Below are positions 6,922 to 14,874 of a DNA stretch of 32,091 bases, in pieces. The first letter of the stretch is position 1; each line of letters opens with the position of its first letter. Source of the stretch: an uncultured Eubacteriales bacterium (GTDB lineage: Bacteria > Bacillota > Clostridia > Oscillospirales > Oscillospiraceae); NCBI GenBank assembly GCA_900317855.1, contig ONIG01000030.1, positions 1 through 32,091 on the forward strand, written 5' to 3'. The notes below the pieces were generated by a model, which saw only the letters and a program-made list of their open reading frames with translations, was not told where the DNA came from and made no database searches. The translations under genes and the position numbers were made by a program.

Positions 6922-8736
6922 ATGGCGGGTCCCAGACGCGGACCGGGCCGCATCCCGGAAAAACCGAAAAACTTCAAGGGCACGATCGGGCAGCTCTTCC
7001 GCTACCTCGGCCGCTACCGGCTGCCGCTCGCGTTCGTGCTCGTGCTCGCGCTGGCGAGCACGGCCTTCGGCATTGTCGGGCCGAAGATTCTCTCGACGGC
7101 CACAACGGAGCTGGCCACCGGCCTCGGGCGCAAGCTCTCGGGCCTCGGCGGCATCGACTTCGTCAAGATCGGCAAGATCCTGCTGACGGTGCTCGCGCTC
7201 TATCTCGTCAGCGCGGCGTGCAGCTTCTTCCAGTCGTGGATCCTTGCCGGCATCACGCAGAAGCTCGCCTACCGCCTGCGCGGCGAGATCAGCAGCAAGA
7301 TCCACCGCATGCCCATGCGCTACTTTGAGCGCAACACCGTCGGCGACGTGCTCTCGCGCATCACCAACGATGTCGACACCATGTCCTCCGGCATGGCGCA
7401 GTCGGTCACGCAGCTCGTCACGAACGTCACCATGCTCATCGGCGTGCTGGTCATGATGCTGCGCATCAGCTGGCTCATGACGCTCATCGCGCTCATCGTG
7501 CTGCCGGTCACGGGCGTGCTCACGAGCCGCATCGTCAAGCGCAGCCAGCGCTACTTCGTCGCCCAGCAGAAAAACCTCGGCGACATCAACGGCAAGGTCG
7601 AGGAGACCTACGCCGGGCACAACGTCGTCTGCGCCTTCAACCGCGAGGGCGCGACGCAAAAGGAGTTTGACGCCATCAACGCGCGGCTCTACCGCTCGGC
7701 GTGGAAGAGCCAGTTTCTGTCCGGGCTCATGTCGCCCGTGACGACGTTTGTGAGCAAGCTCGGCTACGTGTGCGTGGTCGTGCTCGGCGGCTCGCTCGCC
7801 GCGCACGGCACCATCACGATCGGCGACATTCAGGCATTCATCAGCTACATGTCGAGCTTCACGCAGCCGATCACGCAGCTGGCGCAGATCAGCACCCAGC
7901 TGCAGACCATGGCGGCCGCGGCCGAGCGCGTGTTTGCCTTCCTTGCCGAGCCTGAGGAGCCGGCCGACCCCGCCCTGCCCGCCCCGGCGGACCACATCCG
8001 CGGCGACGTGTCGTTCCGCCACGTGCGCTTCGGCTACGATCCCGCGCAGCCGGTCATCCACGACTGGAGCTGCGACGTGCCGGCGGGCAGGACTGTCGCC
8101 ATCGTCGGTCCGACCGGCGCCGGCAAGACCACGATGGTCAAGCTGCTCATGCGCTTTTACGATGTCGACGCCGGCGCCATCCTCGTCGACGGGCGCGACG
8201 TGCGCGACTATGCGCGCGGCGACCTGCGGCGTGCCTTCGGCATGGTGCTGCAGGACACGTGGCTCTTCAAGGGCACGATCATGGAAAACATCCGCTACGG
8301 CCGCCCCGACGCGACCGACGCCGAGGTCATCGCGGCGGCGAAGGCCGCGCGCGCCGACGCCTTTATCCGCACGCTGCCCGGCGGCTACCAGATGGAGCTC
8401 AATGAGGAGGCGACAAACGTCTCCCAGGGACAGAAGCAGCTGCTGACCATCGCGCGCGCCGTGCTCGCCAACGCCCCCATTCTCATCCTCGACGAGGCGA
8501 CCAGCTCGGTCGACACCCGCACCGAGCAGCTCATTCAGGAGGCGATGGATCACCTCATGCGCGGCCGCACGAGCTTTGTCATCGCGCACCGCCTGAGCAC
8601 CATCCGCAATGCCGACTGCATTCTCGTCATGCGCGACGGCAACATCGTCGAGCAGGGCACGCACGCGGAGCTGCTTGCACGCGGAGGGTTCTATGCCGCG
8701 CTCTACAACAGCCAGTTCGAGGACGTGGTCGCGTAA
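6922..8736 (+). CDS. ABC exporter half-transporter with catalytic ATP site (LmrD/BmrD/TM288-like)
   Basis: A 604-residue permease-ATPase fusion with a short soluble N-terminus (about 1-25), six predicted transmembrane helices to about 325 and a nucleotide-binding domain. Walker A is at about 396 (GPTGAGKTT). Walker B is LILDEATSSVD with the catalytic Glu525, and the switch His556 is present (VIAHRLS). The signature reads VSQGQKQ (501-504 SQGQ) instead of SGGQ. TM288-type subunits carry the same substitution, which faces the degenerate site of the partner. The two genes therefore complement each other as one canonical and one degenerate site. The gene is coupled to its partner (two bases apart) and ends before a strong terminator. 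Confidence 0.92.
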   Translation: MAGPRRGPGRIPEKPKNFKGTIGQLFRYLGRYRLPLAFVLVLALASTAFGIVGPKILSTATTELATGLGRKLSGLGGIDFVKIGKILLTVLALYLVSAACSFFQSWILAGITQKLAYRLRGEISSKIHRMPMRYFERNTVGDVLSRITNDVDTMSSGMAQSVTQLVTNVTMLIGVLVMMLRISWLMTLIALIVLPVTGVLTSRIVKRSQRYFVAQQKNLGDINGKVEETYAGHNVVCAFNREGATQKEFDAINARLYRSAWKSQFLSGLMSPVTTFVSKLGYVCVVVLGGSLAAHGTITIGDIQAFISYMSSFTQPITQLAQISTQLQTMAAAAERVFAFLAEPEEPADPALPAPADHIRGDVSFRHVRFGYDPAQPVIHDWSCDVPAGRTVAIVGPTGAGKTTMVKLLMRFYDVDAGAILVDGRDVRDYARGDLRRAFGMVLQDTWLFKGTIMENIRYGRPDATDAEVIAAAKAARADAFIRTLPGGYQMELNEEATNVSQGQKQLLTIARAVLANAPILILDEATSSVDTRTEQLIQEAMDHLMRGRTSFVIAHRLSTIRNADCILVMRDGNIVEQGTHAELLARGGFYAALYNSQFEDVVA

Positions 8737-8749
8737 AGCGCAGCTGACA

Positions 8750-9080
8750 TTATGACAACCAAAACCGTGCAGAAATGTTTGTTTCTGCACGGTTTTTCTA
8801 TTCGAGAATGTGCATTATGTAAACTAATAGAGAAAATATACAGTTATGGTAACTGTGTTATGAAAACTATATGATTCAAAACGCTTGAAAAATCAATGTA
8901 TATTTTATAAATAATAGTATTTATGTAAACCGAATTATGTAAAGAAACAGATAAACGTGATGTCTGCCATGAATACAATTATGGTAACTGAATTATGACA
9001 ACCAAAAACGATAAATATTGCTTGGAATTTCAGCAAATACATAATTCAAGATACAATTATGTGAATACACTTATGGAAAC
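8750..9080 (+). repeat. Array of ten TTATGnnAAC repeats, mostly in 14-base pairs
   Basis: Starts of the motif: 8750, 8815, 8844, 8858, 8921, 8935, 8979, 8993, 9057 and 9071, all in the same orientation. Two copies vary at the last base (8935 ends AAG, 9057 ends AAT). Four pairs (8844/8858, 8921/8935, 8979/8993, 9057/9071) are exactly 14 bases apart. Each pair is part of a 30-base imperfect unit, roughly ATACAR-TTATGKWAAC-TGAA-TTATGAMAAC, at 8838, 8915, 8973 and 9051. Units 8838 and 8973 agree at 26 of 30 positions. The first copy precedes the ABC terminator. No repeat of this kind occurs elsewhere in the window. Confidence 0.85.
8761..8797 (+). terminator. Terminator of the ABC exporter operon
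   Basis: Perfect 15-bp stem: AAAACCGTGCAGAAA (8761-8775) pairs with 8782-8796 around a 6-base loop, with a T-run on the plus strand. Confidence 0.9.
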
Positions 9081-9093
9081 AAATTGTGCAAAG

Positions 9094-9128
9094 CTCTGCC
9101 CCGCGCGAATTTCTCACGCGGGGCAGAG
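9094..9128 (-). terminator. Probable terminator of pyk
   Basis: CTCTGCCCCGCG (9094-9105) and CGCGGGGCAGAG (9117-9128) form a perfect 12-bp stem about 90 bases past the pyk stop. The T-tract on the minus strand is short and interrupted. Confidence 0.55.
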
Positions 9129-9216
9129 GAGCTGTAAGCGGTATTTGGGCTTTCTGGGGGGACTTGACCGCGGCGCGCCGGATGTTGTCTGTGCACCGCC
9201 GGGCGCATCCGCGGCC

Positions 9217-10629
9217 TTACGCGTACTCGACCTTGATGGTGTTCGTGTTGCCGCTGCGGCCGTTGATGATGCCGCCGGTGATAATGACCTTGTCGCCCTT
9301 TTCGAGCTGCATCACGGAGCGGCTGACCTGCAGCGCGTGGTAAAACAGCACGTCGGTGCTCTCGTACACCTCACTCATGACGGGCGTGATGCCCCACGAG
9401 AGGGCGAGCTTGCGGTAGGCGCGCTCGTTCGTGGTCAGGCCGATGATGTCCGTCGGGCCGCGGAAGCGCGAGATCAGCCGCGCGGTGCGCCCCGTGATGG
9501 AGCAGACGGTGATGACCTTCGCGCCGATGTCGATGGCCATGCCGCACGTGGCGTGGCTGATGGCGTCGAGCGTGTCGTGGATCTCAAACTGCGTCTTGGG
9601 GAAGCGCTTGGCGTAGTTGATGTGCGCCTCGGTGTATTCGGCGATGCGGGCCATGGCGCTCAGCGCCTCGACGGGGTGCTCGCCCGCGGCCGTCTCGCCG
9701 GAGAGCATGATGGCGCTCGTGCCGTCATAGACGGCGTTGGCCACGTCGGCGATCTCGGCGCGGGTGGGGCGGATGTTGTGCGTCATGCTCTCGAGCATCT
9801 CGGTCGCGGTGATGACGCGCTTGCCGAGCAGGCGGCACTTGCCGATGAGCTCCTTCTGGATGCTCGGCAGCTCCTCATACGGCACCTCGACGCCCATGTC
9901 GCCGCGGGCGATCATGATGCCGGTGCACTCGGTGAAGATGTCCTCGATGTTGTCGATGCCGGGCTGATTCTCGATCTTGGCGATGACGGAGATGTCCCCG
10001 CCGCCGTGCGCGCGCAGGAATGTGTTGAGATCGACCAGGTCCTGCCGGCGCGACACGAAGGACGCGGCCACGAAGTCCACGTCATTTTCGATGCCGAAGA
10101 GCAGGTCGCTCTTGTCCTGCTCGCTCAGAAACGTCTGCTTGAGCACCTTGTTCGGGAAGCTCATGCTCTTGCGGTCGGACAGCACGCCGCCGGCGGTGAC
10201 GCGGCAGACGACGTCCGTGTCGGTCGTGGCGGTGACGGTCAGGGCGATGAGCCCGTCGTTGACGAGCACGGTGTCGCCCGGCTCAAGATCCTGCGCGAGG
10301 CCGGCGTAGCTCACGGACACGCGCTCGGCATTGCCGGTGACGGGCTCGGTCGTGAATGTGAACGTGTCGCCGTTGTGCAGCTCGATCTTCCCGCCTTCGA
10401 ACGTGCCGATGCGGTACTCGGGGCCCTTTGTGTCGAGCATGATGGCGATGGGCAGGTCGAGTTCCGCGCGCAGCTTCTTGATGCGGTCGATGCGCACCTG
10501 ATGCTCGGCGTGCGTGCCGTGGGAAAAGTTCAGGCGTGCGACGTTCATGCCGGCGAGCATCATGGCGCGCAGCGTCTCCTCGCTGTCGCACGCGGGGCCG
10601 ATGGTGCAGACGATCTTCGTTTTTCTCAT
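9217..10629 (-). CDS. pyk: Pyruvate kinase
   Basis: A 470-residue enzyme that makes pyruvate and ATP from phosphoenolpyruvate and ADP, the last step of glycolysis. The start MRKTKIVCTIGPA at 10629 has AGGGAG upstream; longer in-frame starts run into the preceding gene. Family motifs are present in order: ARLNFSHG, IMLDTKGPEYRIG, DFVAASFVSRR, ISVIAKIENQPGIDNI (catalytic Lys), MIARGDMGVEVPYEELP, ATEMLESM and TSAIMLSGETAAGEHPVEAL. The C-terminal allosteric domain is present, but the extra PEP-utilising domain of Bacillus pyk is absent. The gene lies 28 bases after the SseB-like gene and is probably cotranscribed with it. Confidence 0.96.
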   Translation of the reverse strand: MRKTKIVCTIGPACDSEETLRAMMLAGMNVARLNFSHGTHAEHQVRIDRIKKLRAELDLPIAIMLDTKGPEYRIGTFEGGKIELHNGDTFTFTTEPVTGNAERVSVSYAGLAQDLEPGDTVLVNDGLIALTVTATTDTDVVCRVTAGGVLSDRKSMSFPNKVLKQTFLSEQDKSDLLFGIENDVDFVAASFVSRRQDLVDLNTFLRAHGGGDISVIAKIENQPGIDNIEDIFTECTGIMIARGDMGVEVPYEELPSIQKELIGKCRLLGKRVITATEMLESMTHNIRPTRAEIADVANAVYDGTSAIMLSGETAAGEHPVEALSAMARIAEYTEAHINYAKRFPKTQFEIHDTLDAISHATCGMAIDIGAKVITVCSITGRTARLISRFRGPTDIIGLTTNERAYRKLALSWGITPVMSEVYESTDVLFYHALQVSRSVMQLEKGDKVIITGGIINGRSGNTNTIKVEYA

Positions 10630-10657
10630 ATCCGACTCCCTCTCTGAATCCTGCGGT

Positions 10658-11719
10658 TTACTTTTTCTTCTTGCCGAACCAGCGGCGCTCCTTGCGGTTG
10701 CGGCCCTCAGGCTCGTCATCGGTCGCGGTGATGTTCCGGGCGGCCTCGGCCACGGCGTCGGCGTCGAAGTCCACGCCCATCTCGGCCGCGGTATTGCGCA
10801 TCTGCTCAAAGAACTCGAGCTGGGCCTTGAGCGTCTGGAGCATCTCGCGCGTGAGCGCAAGACCGCTGCCGACACCGGGGTCGATGATGATGCCGGTGTC
10901 GTTCGAGGAGAGCACGAGCGGGGCGTAGTCCTTCACGCCGAGCTCGACGCTGCCCATGTTGCGCCACTGCAGCAGGCGCGCGCGGTCGGTGAAGGCGCAG
11001 AAGAACGTGCGCCCGTCGTCGGTGCGCACCTTGCCGAACTGCAGGTGCTGCTGACCGTCGGCCGGGGCAGTCTCGCCCTCGGGCCGCTGGGCGGGGAAGA
11101 ACAGCGGTGCTGCGACCATCGTCGCGGTCAGGCGCTGGAAGTTCTCCTGCGAGGCGTTGATCTTGCACGCATCGAGCGCATCGCGCAGCTCTTCGGCCAG
11201 CGCGGCGCGCATGGCCTGCTCGGGCGTGCGCTCGCTGAGCTCGATGTGGAAATCGGGGTAGGCCACGCGCAGCATGTCCAGCGCAGTGCGCAGGCCCTGC
11301 ACATCCTCGTCGGGGCGGTCGTTGGCGGCCACGATGAACAGGCGCGGGCGGTGGTTGGTGCTGCGGTCGACGATGCCGGAGGCGTAGAGCTCCTCGAGCT
11401 TCGTCTGCACGCACAGGGCAATGCAGTTGGGCGTCTCGCTCGTGGCGGTCACGGCGATGGCGTAGGTCTCGTCGCCGTCCTGCGCGGGCATTTTCGCCGC
11501 CTCGAGAATGTGCGGGCGGCCGAGGGCGTAGGCGGCCTCGGCCTTGTGCTGCTCGCGCTCGGCGTCGGTCATGTCCTCAATGTTGTCCGGCTCCGTGTAG
11601 GCACCGGCGGCCAGCAGCTCGCTGATGGCCTTGCGGCGGATGTCCTGAATGCCGAGCAGCTGCATGGCGCGCGAGCGGTCGGCGGCGACGTGGTCGTACA
11701 GATCGTTAAAATTACTCAT
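10658..11719 (-). CDS. SseB-family protein, function unknown
   Basis: A 353-residue cytoplasmic protein starting MSNFNDLYDHV at 11719, with GGAAGG upstream; the open frame further upstream contains the promoter. The C-terminal half (about 200-310) matches the SseB N-terminal domain pattern: APLFFPAQ, LQFGKVRTDDGRTFFCAFTDRARLLQW, then SSNDTGIIIDPG and LALTREML. The N-terminal 190 residues are not a domain I recognise. The tail is strongly basic (RNRKERRWFGKKKK). SseB was named for serine sensitivity in E. coli, and no biochemical function is established. It precedes pyk by 28 bases. Confidence 0.7.
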   Translation of the reverse strand: MSNFNDLYDHVAADRSRAMQLLGIQDIRRKAISELLAAGAYTEPDNIEDMTDAEREQHKAEAAYALGRPHILEAAKMPAQDGDETYAIAVTATSETPNCIALCVQTKLEELYASGIVDRSTNHRPRLFIVAANDRPDEDVQGLRTALDMLRVAYPDFHIELSERTPEQAMRAALAEELRDALDACKINASQENFQRLTATMVAAPLFFPAQRPEGETAPADGQQHLQFGKVRTDDGRTFFCAFTDRARLLQWRNMGSVELGVKDYAPLVLSSNDTGIIIDPGVGSGLALTREMLQTLKAQLEFFEQMRNTAAEMGVDFDADAVAEAARNITATDDEPEGRNRKERRWFGKKKK

Positions 11720-11767
11720 ATGCTTCCTTCCCGGGGCCCTGGGCGCCCCTTGGTTTTCTTTGCCGCT

Positions 11768-11796
11768 ATTATAACACACCCCGCGCCAAATGCAAA
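11768..11796 (-). promoter_or_regulatory. Promoter of the SseB-like/pyk operon
   Basis: Minus strand: TTTGCA (11796-11791), a 17-base spacer and TATAAT (11773-11768). It shares its -35 and spacing with the divergent prs promoter. Confidence 0.65.
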
Positions 11797-11876
11797 GCGC
11801 CGATTCACCGCGGCAGATTGCACAAACATTGCCGCGGGGCGCAAAAAATTTTCTTGCCGCAGAGCACCGGTTTCTC

Positions 11877-11905
11877 TTTGCAAGCGGCAAAAATGTTGTT
11901 ATAAT
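11877..11905 (+). promoter_or_regulatory. Promoter of the prs-pth-glycogen cluster
   Basis: TTTGCA (11877-11882), a 17-base spacer and a perfect TATAAT (11900-11905), about 75 bases before the prs start. Confidence 0.65.
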
Positions 11906-11981
11906 GATTTTGTATGAAAACTTGGGTTTCTGCGCCTGTGCGCAGGACGCGGAAATTTTCAAAAAGAGAGGAAGTTACGAT

Positions 11982-12944
11982 ATGATTCCACACGGCAAAG
12001 AGATCAAGGTGTTCACCGGCTCGTCCAACCCCGACCTGGCGGACATGATCTGCAAGAACCTCGGCATCTCCCTGGGCAAGAGCACGGTCACGGCGTTTGC
12101 CGACGGCGAGTGCTCCATCTCCATCAACGAGCCCGTCCGCGGCGTGGACGTGTTCATCGTGCAGAGCACCTGCAAGCCGGTCAACGACAGCCTCATGGAG
12201 CTGCTGGTCATGATCGACGCGATGAAGCGCGCCTCCGCCGGCCGCATCACCGCCGTCATCCCGTACTTCGGCTACGCCCGGCAGGACCGCAAGGCCAAGG
12301 CCCGCGACCCGATCTCGGCCAAGCTCGTGGCGAACCTGCTCACCGTCGCCGGGGCCGACCGTGTGCTGACCATGGACCTGCACGCCGCGCAGATCCAGGG
12401 CTTCTTTGATATCCCGGTGGACAACCTTTACGGTGCGCCGCTGTTTGCCACGCACTACCTGCGCCGCTTCGGCTACGGCCGCGAGGACATGGTCGTCGTC
12501 TCGCCGGACGTCGGCAGCGTGGCGCGCGCGCGCTCTTTCGCCATGAAGATGGGTCTCGGCCTCGCCATCGTGGATAAGCGCCGCGAAAAGGCCAACTGCT
12601 CCGAGGTCATGAACATCATCGGCAATGTCGAGGGCAAGACCTGCCTGCTGCTCGACGACATGGTCGACACGGCCGGCAGCCTGTGCGGCGCGGCCAAGGC
12701 CATCGTTGAGGTCGGCGGCGCGAAGGAAGTGTATGCCTGCGCGTCCCACGGCGTGCTCTCCGGCCCGGCTATCGACCGCATCAACGACAGCGTCATCGAC
12801 GAGCTGCTCCTGCTCGATTCCATTCCGTATCCGAAGGACAAGCCGGTCTGCGACAAGATCCACTATCTGCCCGTCGCGCCGATGTTCGCCGAGGCCATCA
12901 ACCGCATCTATGAGGAAATGAGCATCTCCTCGCTGTTCGAGTGA
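11982..12944 (+). CDS. prs: Ribose-phosphate pyrophosphokinase
   Basis: A 320-residue enzyme that makes PRPP from ribose 5-phosphate and ATP, feeding purine, pyrimidine, NAD, His and Trp synthesis. The start is ATG 11982 with AGAGGA upstream; the open frame further up spans the promoter. Motifs: FTGSSNPDLADMI, FADGECSISINEPVRG, QSTCKPVNDSLMELL, IPYFGYARQDRKAKARDPISAKLVANLL, TMDLHAAQIQGFFDIPVDNLY, the flexible-loop region VDKRREK, and the PRPP-binding loop LLLDDMVDTAGS. Its stop overlaps the pth start by one base (TGATG), so the two are translationally coupled. Confidence 0.97.
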   Translation: MIPHGKEIKVFTGSSNPDLADMICKNLGISLGKSTVTAFADGECSISINEPVRGVDVFIVQSTCKPVNDSLMELLVMIDAMKRASAGRITAVIPYFGYARQDRKAKARDPISAKLVANLLTVAGADRVLTMDLHAAQIQGFFDIPVDNLYGAPLFATHYLRRFGYGREDMVVVSPDVGSVARARSFAMKMGLGLAIVDKRREKANCSEVMNIIGNVEGKTCLLLDDMVDTAGSLCGAAKAIVEVGGAKEVYACASHGVLSGPAIDRINDSVIDELLLLDSIPYPKDKPVCDKIHYLPVAPMFAEAINRIYEEMSISSLFE

Positions 12945-13531
12945 TGTTTTTTTCCGATCACGGCGGCGTGCAGTGGTTGGTCGTGTTTCTCGGCAACCCG
13001 GGGCTGAAGTATCAGAACACCCGGCACAACGCGGGCTTTCTCACGGCGGACGTCGTGGAAAAGGACTGCGGCGTGCACATCGACCGGCTGCGCTTTCACG
13101 CGCTCACGGCGCAGACGGAGCTCGGCGGGCAGAAGGTTCTGCTCATGAAGCCGCAGACGTATATGAACAACTCCGGCGAGGCCGTGGCGCCGGCGGCGAA
13201 GTTTTATAAGGTGCCGCCGGAGCATATTCTGGTCGTATCGGACGAGATCCACCTGCAGCCGGGCCGTCTGCGCATCCGCACGAAGGGCTCGGCCGGCGGG
13301 CACAACGGGCTCAAGAGCATCATCGCCTGCCTCGGCACGGACGCCTTTCCCCGCATCCGCATCGGTGTCGGCGCGCCCCCGCACCCGGACTATGACATGC
13401 CCGACTGGGTGCTCGGCACGTTCCGCGGCGAGGACAAGACCGCCATGGACGACGCGGCCGTGCGCGCGGCCGAGGCCTGCGCGGTCTATATCCGCGACGG
13501 GGCGGACCGCGCCATGAGCCGCTTTAACTGA
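12944..13531 (+). CDS. pth: Peptidyl-tRNA hydrolase
   Basis: A protein of about 195 residues that releases tRNA from prematurely dropped peptidyl-tRNA. FLGNPGLKYQNTRHNAGF contains the conserved Asn and catalytic His. KPQTYMNNSGEAV, VVSDEIHLQPGRLRIRTKGSAGGHNGLKSI (catalytic-dyad Asp and GGHNG loop) and RIRIGVG complete the family. The N-terminus is about nine residues longer than usual before LGNPG. I chose ATG 12944; the GTG at 12941 would add one residue. No strong ribosome binding site is visible, so translation probably depends on coupling to prs. Confidence 0.95.
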   Translation: MFFSDHGGVQWLVVFLGNPGLKYQNTRHNAGFLTADVVEKDCGVHIDRLRFHALTAQTELGGQKVLLMKPQTYMNNSGEAVAPAAKFYKVPPEHILVVSDEIHLQPGRLRIRTKGSAGGHNGLKSIIACLGTDAFPRIRIGVGAPPHPDYDMPDWVLGTFRGEDKTAMDDAAVRAAEACAVYIRDGADRAMSRFN

Positions 13532-13674
13532 ACACCTGTCAGGGGTTTCCCACGTCCACCGGAACCGCCGCAGCCGACCGTGGGGCCAAGCGCCGCACGC
13601 GGGCACGCGAAACCGGTCGAGCCGCAGGAGGCCCCTGATCTATTCGCAACTGGAGAAAAGGAGGAGCGCATCCC
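13532..13674 (+). ncRNA. GC-rich leader before glgC with nested inverted repeats
   Basis: This 143-base gap has no gene. TCAGGGG (13539-13545) can pair with CCCCTGA (13632-13638), enclosing CCCACG (13549-13554) with CGTGGG (13579-13584) and further GC-rich pairings. It could be a structured leader in the prs-to-glg mRNA. I recognise no riboswitch class and see no promoter or T-run. Confidence 0.35.
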
Positions 13675-14874
13675 TTGAAAAAACACTGTATCGCCATGCT
13701 GCTCGCGGGCGGGCAGGGCTCGCGGCTGTACGCCCTCACGGCGAAGGTCGCCAAGCCCAGTCTCCCGTTCGGTGGCAAGTACCGCATCATCGACTTTCCG
13801 CTGTCCAACTGCGCCAACTCCGGCATTGACACCGTCGGCGTGCTCACGCAGTACCAGCCCTTGCTGCTCAACCGCTACATCGGCAGCGGCCAGGCCTGGG
13901 ACCTCGACAGCATCGACGGCGGCGTGTACATCCTGCCCCCGTACCAGAGCGCGGGGGAGCGCGGGTCGTGGTTTTCCGGCACGGCCAACGCCATCTATCA
14001 GAACATGGACTTCATCGAGATGTATGACCCCGACTGCGTGCTCATCCTCTCGGGCGACCATGTGTACAAAATGGACTATGACAAAATGCTCCGCGCACAC
14101 GAGCAGGCCGGCGCGGCCTGCACGATCTCGGTCATCCAGGTGTCGATGGACGAGGCGAAGCGCTTCGGCATCATGAACGTCGGGCCGGACGGTTTTATCA
14201 ACGAATTCGAGGAAAAGCCCGCCCACCCGAAGAGCGACCTTGCGAGCATGGGCATCTACATCTTCGACTGGAAGGTGCTGCGCAGGTATCTGATCGAGGA
14301 CGAGGCAGACCCCAACTCCGACAAGGACTTCGGCAAGAACATCATCCCCAAGATGCTCGCCGCCGGGGAAAAGCTCCTGCCGTACCGGTTCGAGGGCTAC
14401 TGGCGCGACGTCGGCACCATCGTCAGCCTCTGGGACGCGAACATGGATATGCTCTCGCCCACGCTCATCAATCTCTATGACCCGAAGTGGCCCATCCGCG
14501 CCAAGAGCCCCATCCGCCCGCCGCACAGCATCGGCCGGCAGGCGGAGGTCGTGCACTCGATCATCACCGAGGGCTGCACGATCGAGGGCCATGTGGAAAA
14601 CTCCGTGCTCTCCAACTCCGTCACCGTGGGCGCGGGCGCGCGTGTGCTCTACAGCATCCTGCACCCCGGCGTCGTCGTGGAGCCGGGCGCCGTGGTGGAA
14701 TACGCCATTCTCGGTGAGGGCACGGTCGTCGGCGCGGGCGCGCACGTCGGTGCGCAGCCGGACGGGACGGACGACTGGTGCGTCGCCACGGTCGGCCCGG
14801 ATGTGGCGGTGCCCGCCGGGGCGACGGTCCCGGCCGGGGCCATGATCTATGACGGAGCGGAGGTGCACGCATGA
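13675..14874 (+). CDS. glgC: Glucose-1-phosphate adenylyltransferase, catalytic subunit
   Basis: A 399-residue enzyme that makes ADP-glucose from glucose 1-phosphate and ATP, the committed step of glycogen synthesis. Motifs: [27 protein letters not shown] (nucleotide loop, split here by residues 7-33), [48 protein letters not shown] and GYWRDVGTI. These are followed by a left-handed beta-helix C-terminus (about 290-390). The start is a TTG at 13675 with AAAGGAGG about 11 bases upstream; no nearer ATG or GTG fits the family start [10 protein letters not shown]. It overlaps glgD by four bases (ATGA). Confidence 0.95.
   Translation: MKKHCIAMLLAGGQGSRLYALTAKVAKPSLPFGGKYRIIDFPLSNCANSGIDTVGVLTQYQPLLLNRYIGSGQAWDLDSIDGGVYILPPYQSAGERGSWFSGTANAIYQNMDFIEMYDPDCVLILSGDHVYKMDYDKMLRAHEQAGAACTISVIQVSMDEAKRFGIMNVGPDGFINEFEEKPAHPKSDLASMGIYIFDWKVLRRYLIEDEADPNSDKDFGKNIIPKMLAAGEKLLPYRFEGYWRDVGTIVSLWDANMDMLSPTLINLYDPKWPIRAKSPIRPPHSIGRQAEVVHSIITEGCTIEGHVENSVLSNSVTVGAGARVLYSILHPGVVVEPGAVVEYAILGEGTVVGAGAHVGAQPDGTDDWCVATVGPDVAVPAGATVPAGAMIYDGAEVHA

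Larger units (their letters stand above)
8737..9216. other. AT-rich non-coding island between convergent genes
   Basis: These 480 bases separate the ABC operon from the oppositely oriented pyk. From about 8798 to 9090 the sequence is conspicuously AT-rich against GC-rich neighbours, and stops interrupt the frames. An apparent frame opening at 8995 runs into the pyk hairpin and the antisense of pyk, so I do not call it a gene. The island holds two terminators at its edges and the TTATGnnAAC repeat array. Confidence 0.85.

Noticed and set aside
6862..8790. 642-codon minus-strand ORF opposite the second ABC gene
   Set aside because: Antisense shadow; the plus strand encodes a full ABC half-transporter.
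8838..9080. CRISPR-like array (four 30-base repeats separated by unique spacers)
   Set aside because: The repeats are imperfect, the gaps are unequal (47, 28 and 48 bases), each repeat is itself a pair of shorter motifs, and no cas gene is present.
8995..10647. Long plus-strand ORF of about 550 codons from the AT-rich island into pyk
   Set aside because: Most of it is the antisense shadow of pyruvate kinase; GC-rich coding DNA gives long open antisense frames. Only about the first 40 codons are outside pyk and they run through its terminator hairpin.
13532..13674. tRNA gene or known riboswitch between pth and glgC
   Set aside because: No cloverleaf with T-loop and anticodon arm can be drawn, and none of the riboswitch consensus patterns I know is present.
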